From: Rickettsia endosymbiont of Culicoides impunctatus | GTDB lineage: Bacteria; Pseudomonadota; Alphaproteobacteria; Rickettsiales; Rickettsiaceae | Assembly: GCA_020410785.1 (NCBI GenBank) | Contig: CP084573.1 | Coordinates: 248,001-312,000 of the forward strand | Reading direction: 5' to 3' | Length of the DNA: 64,000 bases | Shown here: positions 9,170-18,448 of the stretch, piece after piece | How positions within the stretch are numbered: the stretch's first letter is position 1 | How the letters are laid out: each line of letters starts with the position of its first letter | Position numbers and translations under genes: made by a program | The notes under the pieces: generated by a model | What the model saw: the letters and a program-made list of their open reading frames with translations, nothing else | What the model was told of the DNA's origin: nothing | The model's database searches: none

Positions 9170-10723
9170 TCATTGCCCTTGTATCTGTTGTTGCTGTTGT
9201 AACTGTTGCATTTGCATCATCTTACGTTGTTGCCTTATTTGTAATACTTCTTGCTCGTTCTTGAGGATTGAGTTTGGGGAGCCTCGCAGCTCAAAAAATA
9301 GTTTAAAACATTCATCCCAGTTGATATTATCATAAATCTCAGGAAAAAAGTTACTGATTCCACTTCTTTGGAAGAAACCTAATACTTGCTCAACGCTTGA
9401 TATTGCTGATGTTTTCTGTGCCCTGGATAATGGCGAAACATATTCAATCTCTATCTCGGGCGGGCTATTTGCTCCTTCTAAAATTGGCACTCTATTATAT
9501 TTGATTAGCGTTTGATATATTGCCATGATTAACGGATTTAATAACTCACTCTCAATTCTACCAACCATTGGGGACATTAAACGGTATTGTTCCTCCGTCC
9601 TAATTTGCACCTCGGTGGCAGTCATTTCTTTATTTTCCTTTTGCATCCTGAATATATCGATATAGAATGCTTTGTATATGGCATCGCGACATTGATTTTG
9701 TTCAATTTCTGTAGGTAGGATATTTTCCATACCAGTTAGCGGTATTATTTTATCTGCCATACCATTACGGTAGAAATTAACACTACCAGGCGTAGTATAG
9801 AGGGGTAAGTAATATCCATCTTTTGGCACTAATAATGGTGGGTCTAGCTGCTTCTGGGCTACTTTTAGGGTGATTTGTCTTAAACTATTGAGTAATTTAA
9901 TATCAGGTAGTACATGATGAGCCGGAGCATAGCCATATACTTCACCTTCTTCTTTTACCCACCGTGTTACAAAAAACGGGAAATAAGAATAACCAGATTG
10001 ACTAATAATTTTTTGCTCAGCTAGGTAGATATATTCCGAATTATATTCAAGTGTTGCCGTTGGTTTTCTGGCTTTATTCTTCTGATTTTGAGTTTGTGGG
10101 CTAACTATGTGCAATATTTCTACTATCTCATCAGGATTCCGGGCTAGTCTTTCCTTGAAAGGGGTAAAGTCCGCCCATTTAGCTGCTGCGGTTTTAATTG
10201 GCATACTAAAGAGTCGGTACATTGTTTTAACAAAACCAAACTTATCCTCTTCAAAATAACACTCTTGTAAATTAATATTACGGAAAAACAAAGTTTGGGG
10301 TAATTCTAAATCTTCTTCAACATAGAATATTGCAGTACCAAAGGCTGATAAATTCAAAAAAAACTGATGAATCTGATTATAAAAATTAGAAGCAGGATTG
10401 TTGAATATATCCATTAAAGTTTTTTCTAACATTTGGGCTAACATGTTGCGTTCAGCTGTGGTTAAATATTCTTGCTGTTCTTCATTTTCACCAACTATTG
10501 TAAGGTTAAACCAGTTCATTGCTGGATTTACTAGCAAGCTTTGTAAACCTGATGCTAATTGCTCTCTTGACCAAATAGAAGTTGAATCAAATATTACCTT
10601 ATTACTCTCAGTTTGTGGACAAACATATTTCTTCAGCTCATCCCATATATGATGCCATTTCTCCCGCTTGCTTTTGAGATTGTCAAAATATTCAATCTTT
10701 TTGTTTAAATCATTATCAGCCAT
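9170..10723 (-). CDS. Phage portal (head-tail connector) protein
   Basis: 517 residues, near T7 gp8 (536). Typical elements of the podovirus head-tail connector family are present: an N-terminal helix with KREKWHHIWDELKKYVCPQ, then ASGLQSLLVNPAMNWFNLTI, and in the middle KLLNSLRQITLKVAQKQLDP. The tail is Gln-rich (QQRKMMQMQQLQQQQQ). The portal forms the dodecameric ring through which DNA is packed and ejected. It overlaps the upstream coiled-coil gene by 8 bp and is followed after 4 bp by the Bbp19-like gene. The frame is intact. It ends in TGA. Confidence 0.85.
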   Translation of the reverse strand: MADNDLNKKIEYFDNLKSKREKWHHIWDELKKYVCPQTESNKVIFDSTSIWSREQLASGLQSLLVNPAMNWFNLTIVGENEEQQEYLTTAERNMLAQMLEKTLMDIFNNPASNFYNQIHQFFLNLSAFGTAIFYVEEDLELPQTLFFRNINLQECYFEEDKFGFVKTMYRLFSMPIKTAAAKWADFTPFKERLARNPDEIVEILHIVSPQTQNQKNKARKPTATLEYNSEYIYLAEQKIISQSGYSYFPFFVTRWVKEEGEVYGYAPAHHVLPDIKLLNSLRQITLKVAQKQLDPPLLVPKDGYYLPLYTTPGSVNFYRNGMADKIIPLTGMENILPTEIEQNQCRDAIYKAFYIDIFRMQKENKEMTATEVQIRTEEQYRLMSPMVGRIESELLNPLIMAIYQTLIKYNRVPILEGANSPPEIEIEYVSPLSRAQKTSAISSVEQVLGFFQRSGISNFFPEIYDNINWDECFKLFFELRGSPNSILKNEQEVLQIRQQRKMMQMQQLQQQQQIQGQ

Positions 10724-12251
10724 AAGCTGTTACCATATTACGGGTTGAATTTGAGTTTATAGTTGAGTTTGGGTTTAAATATGGCTCACCAAGCTTCTTT
10801 GATACTTTCTTGAGTTTCTTGATAAAATCGTTATCATATAACACCTCATAATTATATTGCTTACCGCTAGCGGCTGTCATGCTAGGCAAACCAAGGGTTA
10901 ACCCTTCAATATCCTTAAGCGAGACTACCTTGCCAAGAGATTCAGATAATTGTGGCAAATCGTTTAATCGGGGTACTGACCGCATGTTAAAATGCTCCAC
11001 TGCTTGTTTTAAACCACCAAGTTCAGCTATCGGCATTTTTTCTAGTCCTGATCTACCATATCTTGCCATTTGCTCTAAATTACCTGACATACCATCATAT
11101 TGATGCTTATTAGCAAGATTAATTTTTTCAAAGTTTCCCAATTTATTAACAATATTTGACTTGTTCATATAATGACCAATACCAACAAATGGAGAGAGAC
11201 TTTGTAACCCTGAACCTATTCCACCAGCTATAGAAGAAAAAATTGAACTACCTCCCCCTAGTATTGATGAGATTCCGGCACCAAGTCCGTAGGTCGCGAG
11301 ACTAAGACCTATCCCCTGTACTAAACCTGTATTGCTGGCTGATGTCTGATATTTTCCAGCCCGCCACTCTAAATCGTGAGTATGGTAATCTATATCCTTT
11401 TGTGCAGATTCACTATAACTCCTTAACTTATTTTGTAGCTCCTCAACATGCGATTTCCGGCTAGCATAATCAGTCGCTATTTGTTCTTCTATGTTTTTGT
11501 GTTGTTTATATTGCTCAATGATGCTGGTTAATTGATGTCTTGCCTGATCAAAATTACTAGTATCTCGCAATAGACGATCTTGACTTGCTTGATAATTACC
11601 TAACTGACGCTCAAGCTCTGCTTTTTCGCTGCTTATATTTTTATGTTCCCTAGTAATATCATTCATAGAATGACGTATTTTCTCTTCTATTGCCTGACGT
11701 TGATTTTTTAACGATTCAACATCTTGCTGATGTTTGGCAATTGTGCTGCCCGCTTCTTCTGTTAACCCTCGTAAACTGTCTTTTTGCTGGGCTACTCGGT
11801 CGTAGAGATTTTGGAAGACACCCGGTAATTGCTCCACTTCTCTCATTCTTGCTTCGAGAGCTGGAGCCTTCTGTTTCAATCTTTCAAAAGATTGTTTAAG
11901 TTGTTCGGCTGAGGAAGATAGCCTAGCTCTTTGGGCTTCTATGTGCTTTAAACCACTATCATATTGGCTAGCATACTGATTTAATTGACTTTCCATCTCA
12001 TAGCTTCTATTGCTATATTGGTATTGTTGATCCTCTAGAGAACGTAAACCCTGCATTGATTGTTGTATTTCGCGAGATAGATTATTGATAGTATTTGTTA
12101 CTTCACTAGTACAATTCTCATAGCGATCGCGTGATTCATTATAGTTACGCTTGTGCCTTGATAGATCATCACCAGTAAGATATTTACCACCAGGAATATA
12201 CTTATTAATAAAACTTTTAGTTGCTTTCCAAGGGTTAGTCCAAAATGACAT
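10716..12251 (-). CDS. Coiled-coil phage virion protein, function unknown
   Basis: 511 residues. Residues 25-300 are one long predicted coiled coil rich in Q, E, R and S. Residues 310-360 are Gly/Ser/Ala-rich and hydrophobic (GLGAGISSILGGGSSIFSSI), suggesting a membrane-inserting or packing segment. Nothing catalytic is seen. It sits between the large terminase and the portal and overlaps the portal start, so it belongs to the phage operon. It could be an internal virion or ejection protein, or a tail-length type protein; this is inference from shape only. The start at 12251 follows the terminase by about 58 bp. Confidence 0.6.
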   Translation of the reverse strand: MSFWTNPWKATKSFINKYIPGGKYLTGDDLSRHKRNYNESRDRYENCTSEVTNTINNLSREIQQSMQGLRSLEDQQYQYSNRSYEMESQLNQYASQYDSGLKHIEAQRARLSSSAEQLKQSFERLKQKAPALEARMREVEQLPGVFQNLYDRVAQQKDSLRGLTEEAGSTIAKHQQDVESLKNQRQAIEEKIRHSMNDITREHKNISSEKAELERQLGNYQASQDRLLRDTSNFDQARHQLTSIIEQYKQHKNIEEQIATDYASRKSHVEELQNKLRSYSESAQKDIDYHTHDLEWRAGKYQTSASNTGLVQGIGLSLATYGLGAGISSILGGGSSIFSSIAGGIGSGLQSLSPFVGIGHYMNKSNIVNKLGNFEKINLANKHQYDGMSGNLEQMARYGRSGLEKMPIAELGGLKQAVEHFNMRSVPRLNDLPQLSESLGKVVSLKDIEGLTLGLPSMTAASGKQYNYEVLYDNDFIKKLKKVSKKLGEPYLNPNSTINSNSTRNMVTAYG

Positions 12252-12309
12252 TATACTACCTCATCTATATTATTGCTGTTTATATTTATAGTACTTCCAC
12301 CCATCCTAT

Positions 12310-13698
12310 TTACCTCTCCAAAGCATTATAATCATTCATTACTTGACGATATTTTAGTATATTATATTGCGATTGCTGTTGCTCATTACCAGTTTTAACA
12401 TCCATCGCTAAATAACAAAAGCTCTCGGTTATATCAGTAGCTCTCGAGGAGCTAGAATGCACGCCTCTTTTAGTAGCATCAAACTCATAGAGACCGTTAA
12501 TACCACGCTGACATTTCTTGTCATCTATTCGGCACTTACCTAGCAAATTTCTGGCTTTAGTTATCATCTCTTCTCGCAAATATTTCCTACCAATAGCAAA
12601 AGGTGAGAAGCCCACTTTTTCTGCTATCTCATTGGCTTGTTGTAACCTTGTATCCAAAGTCGGCATTTGTCTTCGACTCATATCATGCGGCAATACGTTA
12701 CGTCCATATTGATAAGGTCTAGTTCTTAAATGATTAAGATAAAACTCTAAATCTTTGCCCCTGTTCATATAAAAATCGATAATATCGATATAGTCTTGTT
12801 TCTCTTGAACAAACCAAATAACTGTATAATCAACAATACCTATATCCCAGTAAGTATTAACCTGATATCCTGCATCAAATGGCACATAGCCAATACGCCC
12901 CTGACTTTCAGCTAACCGTAATTGTTCAACAAAGGTACCGCCTTGATCAGCTCTCTTGTAACGATAGGCAGCAAAATCACAATAAAACTCTCTTTGAATT
13001 TCTTCGTTAGTCATATCAACAGAATCCAACTTATTTTTATCGACTAATGGTTGTCCCTCATTATCCGTAGTATCTTCAATAGTTTTTATTTGGCAAAATA
13101 CTTCCGAACTATCCTGATATTTCCGGTATAATTCTTCGCCATGGGTTAATTTTGGATTATCGGAAGGCGTATAAAGATAAAGCAACCAGGCATTATTACG
13201 AATTACCATCGGCTCTATAACGCAACTCATAGCTCGTGGATCATGGTAAGAATATTCTGAGATAACCGCTCCCTTAATACCACTGCCCCTAATAGTAGCA
13301 TAACGATCACTACCAACAAATTGAATCACTGAACCATTTTTAAATAATATCCGTTGCTTATATTGTTGACTACGAGCAATAATGCTTTTAGGAATAAATG
13401 ACATATAAGGACGCCCCGATAGTGTCATACCATCCCATATACTCATCTTGGCTTGATTATAGGTAAGATAGACATACCAATAAATGCCAACTTCTCGAAT
13501 AGCACTAGCAGTGATCCAGTTAATACCCATAATATCCTTACCAGCCCTTCTATGCCAAACGGCAATAGCTTTCTTACCACCCGAGTATAAATATCTCCAC
13601 AAAGGTAACTGGAATGGATATGGTGACCACTCCACCGGAAATTTAATGCTGCTAGAGTTAGCTAGCTCTTTGTTGGTTTTACTAGTAGTTTCCATCAC
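12310..13698 (-). CDS. Phage terminase large subunit
   Basis: 462 residues. The N-terminal PYPFQLPLWRYLYSGGKKAI leads into the Walker A-like motif VWHRRAGKD (near residue 45), and GAVISEYSYHDPRA carries the Walker B acid residues. The C-terminal nuclease domain begins at NTYWDIGIVDYTVIWFV with the first metal-binding Asp. The enzyme powers DNA packaging into the procapsid and cuts the concatemer. It starts one base after the small-terminase stop. All motifs are present, so the gene looks functional although later genes in the operon are broken. Confidence 0.9.
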   Translation of the reverse strand: MMETTSKTNKELANSSSIKFPVEWSPYPFQLPLWRYLYSGGKKAIAVWHRRAGKDIMGINWITASAIREVGIYWYVYLTYNQAKMSIWDGMTLSGRPYMSFIPKSIIARSQQYKQRILFKNGSVIQFVGSDRYATIRGSGIKGAVISEYSYHDPRAMSCVIEPMVIRNNAWLLYLYTPSDNPKLTHGEELYRKYQDSSEVFCQIKTIEDTTDNEGQPLVDKNKLDSVDMTNEEIQREFYCDFAAYRYKRADQGGTFVEQLRLAESQGRIGYVPFDAGYQVNTYWDIGIVDYTVIWFVQEKQDYIDIIDFYMNRGKDLEFYLNHLRTRPYQYGRNVLPHDMSRRQMPTLDTRLQQANEIAEKVGFSPFAIGRKYLREEMITKARNLLGKCRIDDKKCQRGINGLYEFDATKRGVHSSSSRATDITESFCYLAMDVKTGNEQQQSQYNILKYRQVMNDYNALER

Positions 13699-13699
13699 A

Positions 13700-14221
13700 T
13701 TATAAACTATCTGCCCCGTAAGATTCTATTTCAAAATTAGTTATATCAATCATCTTTGCCATTTCTTGGGCTTGTACCTTTTGCTCTGTTCCACAGCCAC
13801 TTTTCCTAAAACTACTACCTTCATGCTTTCTTATTTGATATTTCTGCAAATTAGCTTTAAGATATTCTAGCAACGACTTAGAGCAATATTTTTTCTTAGT
13901 AGCAATTGCCTGATTATCTCTGTTATAGGTCACTTCCTCATAACCGTTAATTGCCCTATCATATAACACCCCTTCTGCTCTATCTACTGCAATGGCTAAA
14001 GCTAAATTGACACATTTGGCTAAATATTTATCGCTATTAATAATCCGGTGCAACCTAAGTGGTGAAATACAACCCGCCTTCTTAGCAGCGATAATGATGT
14101 TACCATGTTCACAAAGATATAAGAGGAAATTAGAAATATCCTCTATTGAGCCAAACTTACTGATGGTACTAGATGATATCTTTGCTAAATATTTTTCAAA
14201 TAAACCATAATTTTTAATCAT
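13700..14221 (-). CDS. Phage terminase small subunit-like protein
   Basis: 173 residues. A helix-turn-helix-like segment (HGNIIIAAKKAGCISPLRLH) is followed by ALAIAVDRAEGVLYDRAING and by a KSLLEYLKANLQKYQ helix. This order is typical of small terminase or terminase-associated DNA-binding proteins that recognise the packaging site. It is first in the phage operon and abuts the large subunit. An AAGGAG lies about 14 bases upstream of the ATG, rather far. Homology is by pattern only. Confidence 0.65.
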   Translation of the reverse strand: MIKNYGLFEKYLAKISSSTISKFGSIEDISNFLLYLCEHGNIIIAAKKAGCISPLRLHRIINSDKYLAKCVNLALAIAVDRAEGVLYDRAINGYEEVTYNRDNQAIATKKKYCSKSLLEYLKANLQKYQIRKHEGSSFRKSGCGTEQKVQAQEMAKMIDITNFEIESYGADSL

Positions 14222-14757
14222 ATAGATATCTTTAAAAACTCCTTGTAATTCCCTCTATTATACCTGATTCCCGGGTTTTTTACCAGCAATGTTTTTATAT
14301 TAAAATTCTACTTATAGTTACCTGTCAATAGATTATTTTCTATTTCTATTAATTTTTTTATTTTTTAATAATAACTGATTAATTACCTTAAAAAGATTTT
14401 CGCGAAACGCCCCCCTATACCCCATTTTGCGACGCGGGTACCCCCCGGGTGATTTCACGGACAATTTTTGTCAAAAAATGTAAAAAAGTGACAAAAATTG
14501 CTAAAAATCTCAGCAAAATAGCTATAAATTAGTAGTTTAGAGTGTGCCTTATGATTCACAATCAAAGACTCGTACACTTATAAAACGCATTACTATCAAG
14601 TTTTCTAAGTCTTAATAATTTCCATGGCTAGTTTTATGGCTGTTTCAACCCTCATTAACTAACTCTTGATTATTATTAACTTCTTTGTAATCATTCTTTT
14701 TTCGCTTAATACAATTAGTCTTTTGTTCCATTTGCCATATTTTATATCGTTGCCATT
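14222..14757. other. Intergenic region with inverted repeat and GC-rich patch
   Basis: 536 bp without a convincing gene between the phage operon start and the DnaA-like gene. At about 14400-14456 there is a GC-rich patch with runs of C and a gggtaccccccgggt palindrome, unusual in this AT-rich window. At 14462-14473 and 14489-14500 there is a perfect 12-bp inverted repeat (caatttttgtca / tgacaaaaattg). Position beside a replication-type gene and the terminase genes makes a replication origin, a packaging site, or a promoter/operator region for the phage operon possible. None is proven. Confidence 0.35.
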
Positions 14758-16551
14758 CTATCGGACTTGCAGTAACTCAAAAGTAAAATTCTGGCTGCTG
14801 CAAGCCTCTCTTAAATCTCTCCAGTAATTATTCTTAATCCAATCCCCAATAAAGGCACTGGATGGTTTAAGAGTGATCTTCTTGCTACTCACATCTTCGT
14901 CTATTGCTTCTAATTGGCTAAACCAGGTTTTATCAATGAATTCACCACATAACTTTAACAAATATTCCCTTATTTTATACCATACTGACTTTGGGTCTAG
15001 TTGGCTTAGCCCTGAATAAATTGATGCTGATTTATTGCTAGTGGCAGTGGTGTTTTTGCTAATAATATGCAATAGATCAACCTGCTTGCCATATACCTCT
15101 TGCACTTGATTAAGCAATGTGTCTTTATCAGTTTCTGACAAAGAGATATCTGCTAAATCAATCTGGTATTTATCGTCACATACTCCAAAAAAACGACAAC
15201 TAGTCAGTAATTTATCAGCAGTATCAGACTCAAAAGCTCCAACAATCTTGCGTTTCAACTGCCATAGTTCCGAAGTGTCTTGATTTGCTTCTACCGCCCT
15301 CAAACGAGCCTCACTTGCTCTGGTAGCAGCGTCCATGAAGTTAAAATTATCGTTATTTACCAAAGCTGGTTTACGCAGTTCATAAATCAAAGCTATTTTC
15401 ATGTAATTCAGTACTGCTTGCTTGCAGGGAAAGCGACGATTAGGATATTTCTTGTTAAGGTGAATCAACAGCTTGTTAATGTAACTCAACTCGTAGTCAG
15501 TACCTGTTCTCATTCTTAACAAAGCCCCATCTTCTTTGGTCAATGGGTAAAACTCCTCTAGCTTCTTAGATGCATACAAGTTTTTAGCCTTGTTGGCAAG
15601 ATTGCTAATCCAACTTGCAGCTTCCGGCTGTTGCTCAGCCTCATTGCTACCTGAAGAACCGCCTGTTAAGTCTGAATCTGACTCATCATCAGTTGGAGAT
15701 GCGTCACCGGAATTACTGTCTGGGGAATTGTAAGGTAACGTTTCACTTACTGAGCTTATCTTTACCTCCTGTGGCAAATTAAAGCTTGGTTCCTCAGTTG
15801 ATTCAAGCTCTGACAAACTTTGTTCACCTGAACTTGCCGTTACCTCAGGCGGCAAATTAAAGCTTGGCTCCTCAGCTGACTCAAGCTCTGACCAATTTTG
15901 TTCACCTGTTCTTACTGTTCCCTCAGACGGCAAATTAAAATTTTGCTCCTTAGCTGATTCAAGCTCTGGCAAAATTTGTCCACAATTTTTTTCATTTTTT
16001 TCACATCTAGATAAAGATATAGATATATTATTATCTATTATATTGTGTGGGGGAAATTTTTTGCCATTTGGATTAAATTTTTCTTCCTGTTGAGTTGAAA
16101 TTTTTTGATGGCTAGATTGAATATTTGTACAATTAGAATGATAAGAATTATCATTAGCTTTACGAAAACTTATAAATTTCTTAAGGAGTTTGATACATAA
16201 AATATTGCGGCATTTTATGTTATATTTGATCGTAGTAATTAAAGTAAAATCAATGAACCCACTTATTTTTAATTCTCTTAGACATTGTCTAACTCGCCTT
16301 TGACAAACTCCTAGCTCTTTTTCGAAAAAGTGATAACCTTCTTGTAATTCTTCTGATAGTTTATCTTTTTGATAAATCTGTAGGCGAGAAACTATCAACG
16401 ACAGAAGTTGACGAGAGGTTGTACTTAATCGTTTATCACAATTATTGGTAAGGTTTCGCCATTCAGGCGGGACAAAATTACCGACTATATTATAAAAGAT
16501 AGTATCAGGATTTTCAACTAAACCGTCGGGAAAAGTTAATGATTCTATCAT
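14758..16551 (-). CDS. DnaA-like plasmid/RAGE replication protein
   Basis: 597 residues. The N-terminal 130 residues look like a winged helix-turn-helix (STTSRQLLSLIVSRLQIYQ, then FFEKELGVCQRRVRQCLREL). Residues 210-290 hold about three copies of a roughly 27-residue acidic repeat (F-N-L-P-x-E-V/G-T...S-G-E-Q-x-x-S-E-L-E-S). The last 70 residues (WYKIREYLLKLCGEFIDKTW to FIGDWIKNNYWRDLREA) match the N-terminal domain of DnaA, here placed at the C-terminus and without the AAA+ ATPase. Such proteins are encoded on Rickettsia plasmids and RAGEs and are presumed replication initiators. No partition gene is next to it in the window. Confidence 0.7.
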   Translation of the reverse strand: MIESLTFPDGLVENPDTIFYNIVGNFVPPEWRNLTNNCDKRLSTTSRQLLSLIVSRLQIYQKDKLSEELQEGYHFFEKELGVCQRRVRQCLRELKISGFIDFTLITTIKYNIKCRNILCIKLLKKFISFRKANDNSYHSNCTNIQSSHQKISTQQEEKFNPNGKKFPPHNIIDNNISISLSRCEKNEKNCGQILPELESAKEQNFNLPSEGTVRTGEQNWSELESAEEPSFNLPPEVTASSGEQSLSELESTEEPSFNLPQEVKISSVSETLPYNSPDSNSGDASPTDDESDSDLTGGSSGSNEAEQQPEAASWISNLANKAKNLYASKKLEEFYPLTKEDGALLRMRTGTDYELSYINKLLIHLNKKYPNRRFPCKQAVLNYMKIALIYELRKPALVNNDNFNFMDAATRASEARLRAVEANQDTSELWQLKRKIVGAFESDTADKLLTSCRFFGVCDDKYQIDLADISLSETDKDTLLNQVQEVYGKQVDLLHIISKNTTATSNKSASIYSGLSQLDPKSVWYKIREYLLKLCGEFIDKTWFSQLEAIDEDVSSKKITLKPSSAFIGDWIKNNYWRDLREACSSQNFTFELLQVR

Positions 16552-16807
16552 ACTTCCTCCCCGTGAAAAACGGTTAAAAATAAACCTTTTTGTAGGTCAA
16601 TTTTGAGGAGTTTTAGAAAAAAACAGCCATAAAATAGCCATAGAAATTCTTTTGAGAAATTATAAAAACCCTGAAACCCTAATATGTATCTGGTACACCC
16701 TAGTGGATGATTTACGAACCCAAATCGAGGTAAGAATTGTTATAAATCAGCATCTGTATAAGTATATCATGTCATGTTAAGTGAGCATACCGTGTAAATG
16801 ATGATAT

Positions 16808-17137
16808 CTTGAGTCCATTGCCTTAATAGGGTACGATGCGGTTCTAACGAAGAGCGTAATAGGTGACTATTACGTCTACTCCACTACTCAAACTTTTTCG
16901 AATTGGTTAAAAAAAGATTTAATGCCAAAATTACCTGATGGTAGTGTGATAGTTTTAGATAATTCTAGTTTTCATAAGAACAAAGATATGCAGGATGATG
17001 TAAGAAAAGCTTGCTATATCCTTGAATATTTACCAGCATATTGTCCTGATTTAAATCTAATCGAGCATAAATGGACTCAAGCAAAATCTATCCGTAGAAA
17101 ATATCACTGTAATATAGATCGAGATTCCGGACAATAA
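16808..17137 (+). pseudogene. IS630-family transposase remnant
   Basis: The C-terminal catalytic part of an IS630 transposase: VIVLDNSSFHKNKDM and ILEYLPAYCPDLNLIEHKW carry the second Asp and final Glu of the DDE triad. The frame extends upstream of the ATG at 16922 through DYYVYSTTQTFSNWLKKDL to about 16808, with no start. The N-terminal HTH half is missing, so it cannot be active. It lies between the DnaA-like gene and the exporter operon, marking a former insertion at the left edge of the biosynthetic island. Confidence 0.75.
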
Positions 17138-17338
17138 CTATTTCAGTAATAACTTTATTTTTAAACAAAATTACTGAAGCCAGAGAAAATTTAATAATTA
17201 TAGACACAAACTATTTAAGGTTATGACAACTTAAAATTATGACTTTTAAACTACTTTGTGTTCTGTGCCACATAAAAAAACTTGATATATAAATAATAAT
17301 TAATTAATATAATACTTACATAATTTAAGTTATCAGAT

Positions 17339-18448
17339 ATGAGTTCTAAATTTCTGATTCAAGCAAAAAAGATACGCTTATATTATAGTAAGCATTTTAT
17401 ACTTAAAATCATTCTTATACTTTTTTTTGTTTTTATCTTATCCTATGTAATTCTACTTAAGTTAATTACATCATCTTCAAGAGATGAATATATGATTGCA
17501 ACTTCTAAACCTACTATATTAGCTATATCTGCTACCGGGAAAGTGCGTCCAGCAGAAGTCATTAATGTGCAGTCAACTATACCTGGGGTATTAATAAAAA
17601 TACTAAAAAAAGAGGGAGATTTTGCTAGAGCAGGAGAAACACTAGCTATAATTGATAATACACAATCGCAAGAAATAATAAAGCAAGCTGAAGCAGATTT
17701 AACTTCAGCAAAATTACATCTTACTGAAAAAGAAAAGGAATTTTTAAGGAGTAAAAAATTATATAAAAGGAAAATAATCTCAGGTGTTAAGTTTGAACAA
17801 ATAGAAACAGCATATAAACACTTAAAACAAAATGTTTTTAAACTTGAAGCATCCCTTAATGCAGTAATAAAAAAAAATAAAGAGTACACTATATATTCTC
17901 CTTTCGATGCAGTAATAACAAAACGCTTAGTCGACACTGGACAAGTTATTGATATACAAAAATTTATATTTGAGATTATGGATTTAAGAAAACTTGAAGT
18001 AGAAGTAGACATTGATGAGTTTTTTCTAGATAATTTAGCAATAGGACAGAAAGTATTTCTAAAAACAAATAATACTAACTTTATAATTTTTAGTGGTAAG
18101 ATTAGTTTTATTTCACCTATTGTAGATAAAAATACAGGTTCAATTTCTGTCAGGATTATTTTCTCAACTCCAACACATTTAAAACCGGGTCAATCTATTA
18201 ATACTAGCATTATTGTGGCAAAATTTGAAAAAGCTATATCTATACCAAGAAGTGCTATAATTAAACAAAATGGAAAGAACTATGTTAAATTGTTAACTAA
18301 TAGTAGAAATTTCGAGTTGCAAGAAATAAATCTTATTGATTGGCCAGACCAAAAAGTTATTATCACAAGGGGACTTAATGAAGGTGATAAATTCTTTGTG
18401 GGAAAGGATAGTTTTTATAAAGAAATTGATAACTTAGAGGAATTCTAA
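17339..18448 (+). CDS. Membrane fusion (periplasmic adaptor) protein of an ABC exporter, HlyD/MacA-like
   Basis: 369 residues. A single membrane segment at about residues 22-45 (LILFFVFILSYVILLKLI) anchors it in the inner membrane. A biotinyl-lipoyl-like half (IPGVLIKILKKEGDFARAGE), a helical hairpin (about 100-160), the second lipoyl half (YTIYSPFDAVITKRLVDTGQ), and a beta-barrel domain follow in the order of MacA/HlyD adaptors. It links an inner-membrane ABC transporter with an outer-membrane channel; no TolC gene is in the window. Its TAA stop overlaps the next start (TAATG), so it is co-translated with the permease. First gene of the exporter operon beside the synthetase, it probably serves product export, by context only. 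Confidence 0.85.
   Translation: MSSKFLIQAKKIRLYYSKHFILKIILILFFVFILSYVILLKLITSSSRDEYMIATSKPTILAISATGKVRPAEVINVQSTIPGVLIKILKKEGDFARAGETLAIIDNTQSQEIIKQAEADLTSAKLHLTEKEKEFLRSKKLYKRKIISGVKFEQIETAYKHLKQNVFKLEASLNAVIKKNKEYTIYSPFDAVITKRLVDTGQVIDIQKFIFEIMDLRKLEVEVDIDEFFLDNLAIGQKVFLKTNNTNFIIFSGKISFISPIVDKNTGSISVRIIFSTPTHLKPGQSINTSIIVAKFEKAISIPRSAIIKQNGKNYVKLLTNSRNFELQEINLIDWPDQKVIITRGLNEGDKFFVGKDSFYKEIDNLEEF

Noticed and set aside
15280-15519. Plus-strand frame inside the DnaA-like gene
   Set aside because: Antisense shadow without ribosome site or family pattern.
17142-17178. Perfect 9-bp inverted repeat (ttcagtaat / attactgaa)
   Set aside because: Could be a terminator, but the gap of 19 bases is long and there is no clear T run after it; it may be part of the IS630 remnant.
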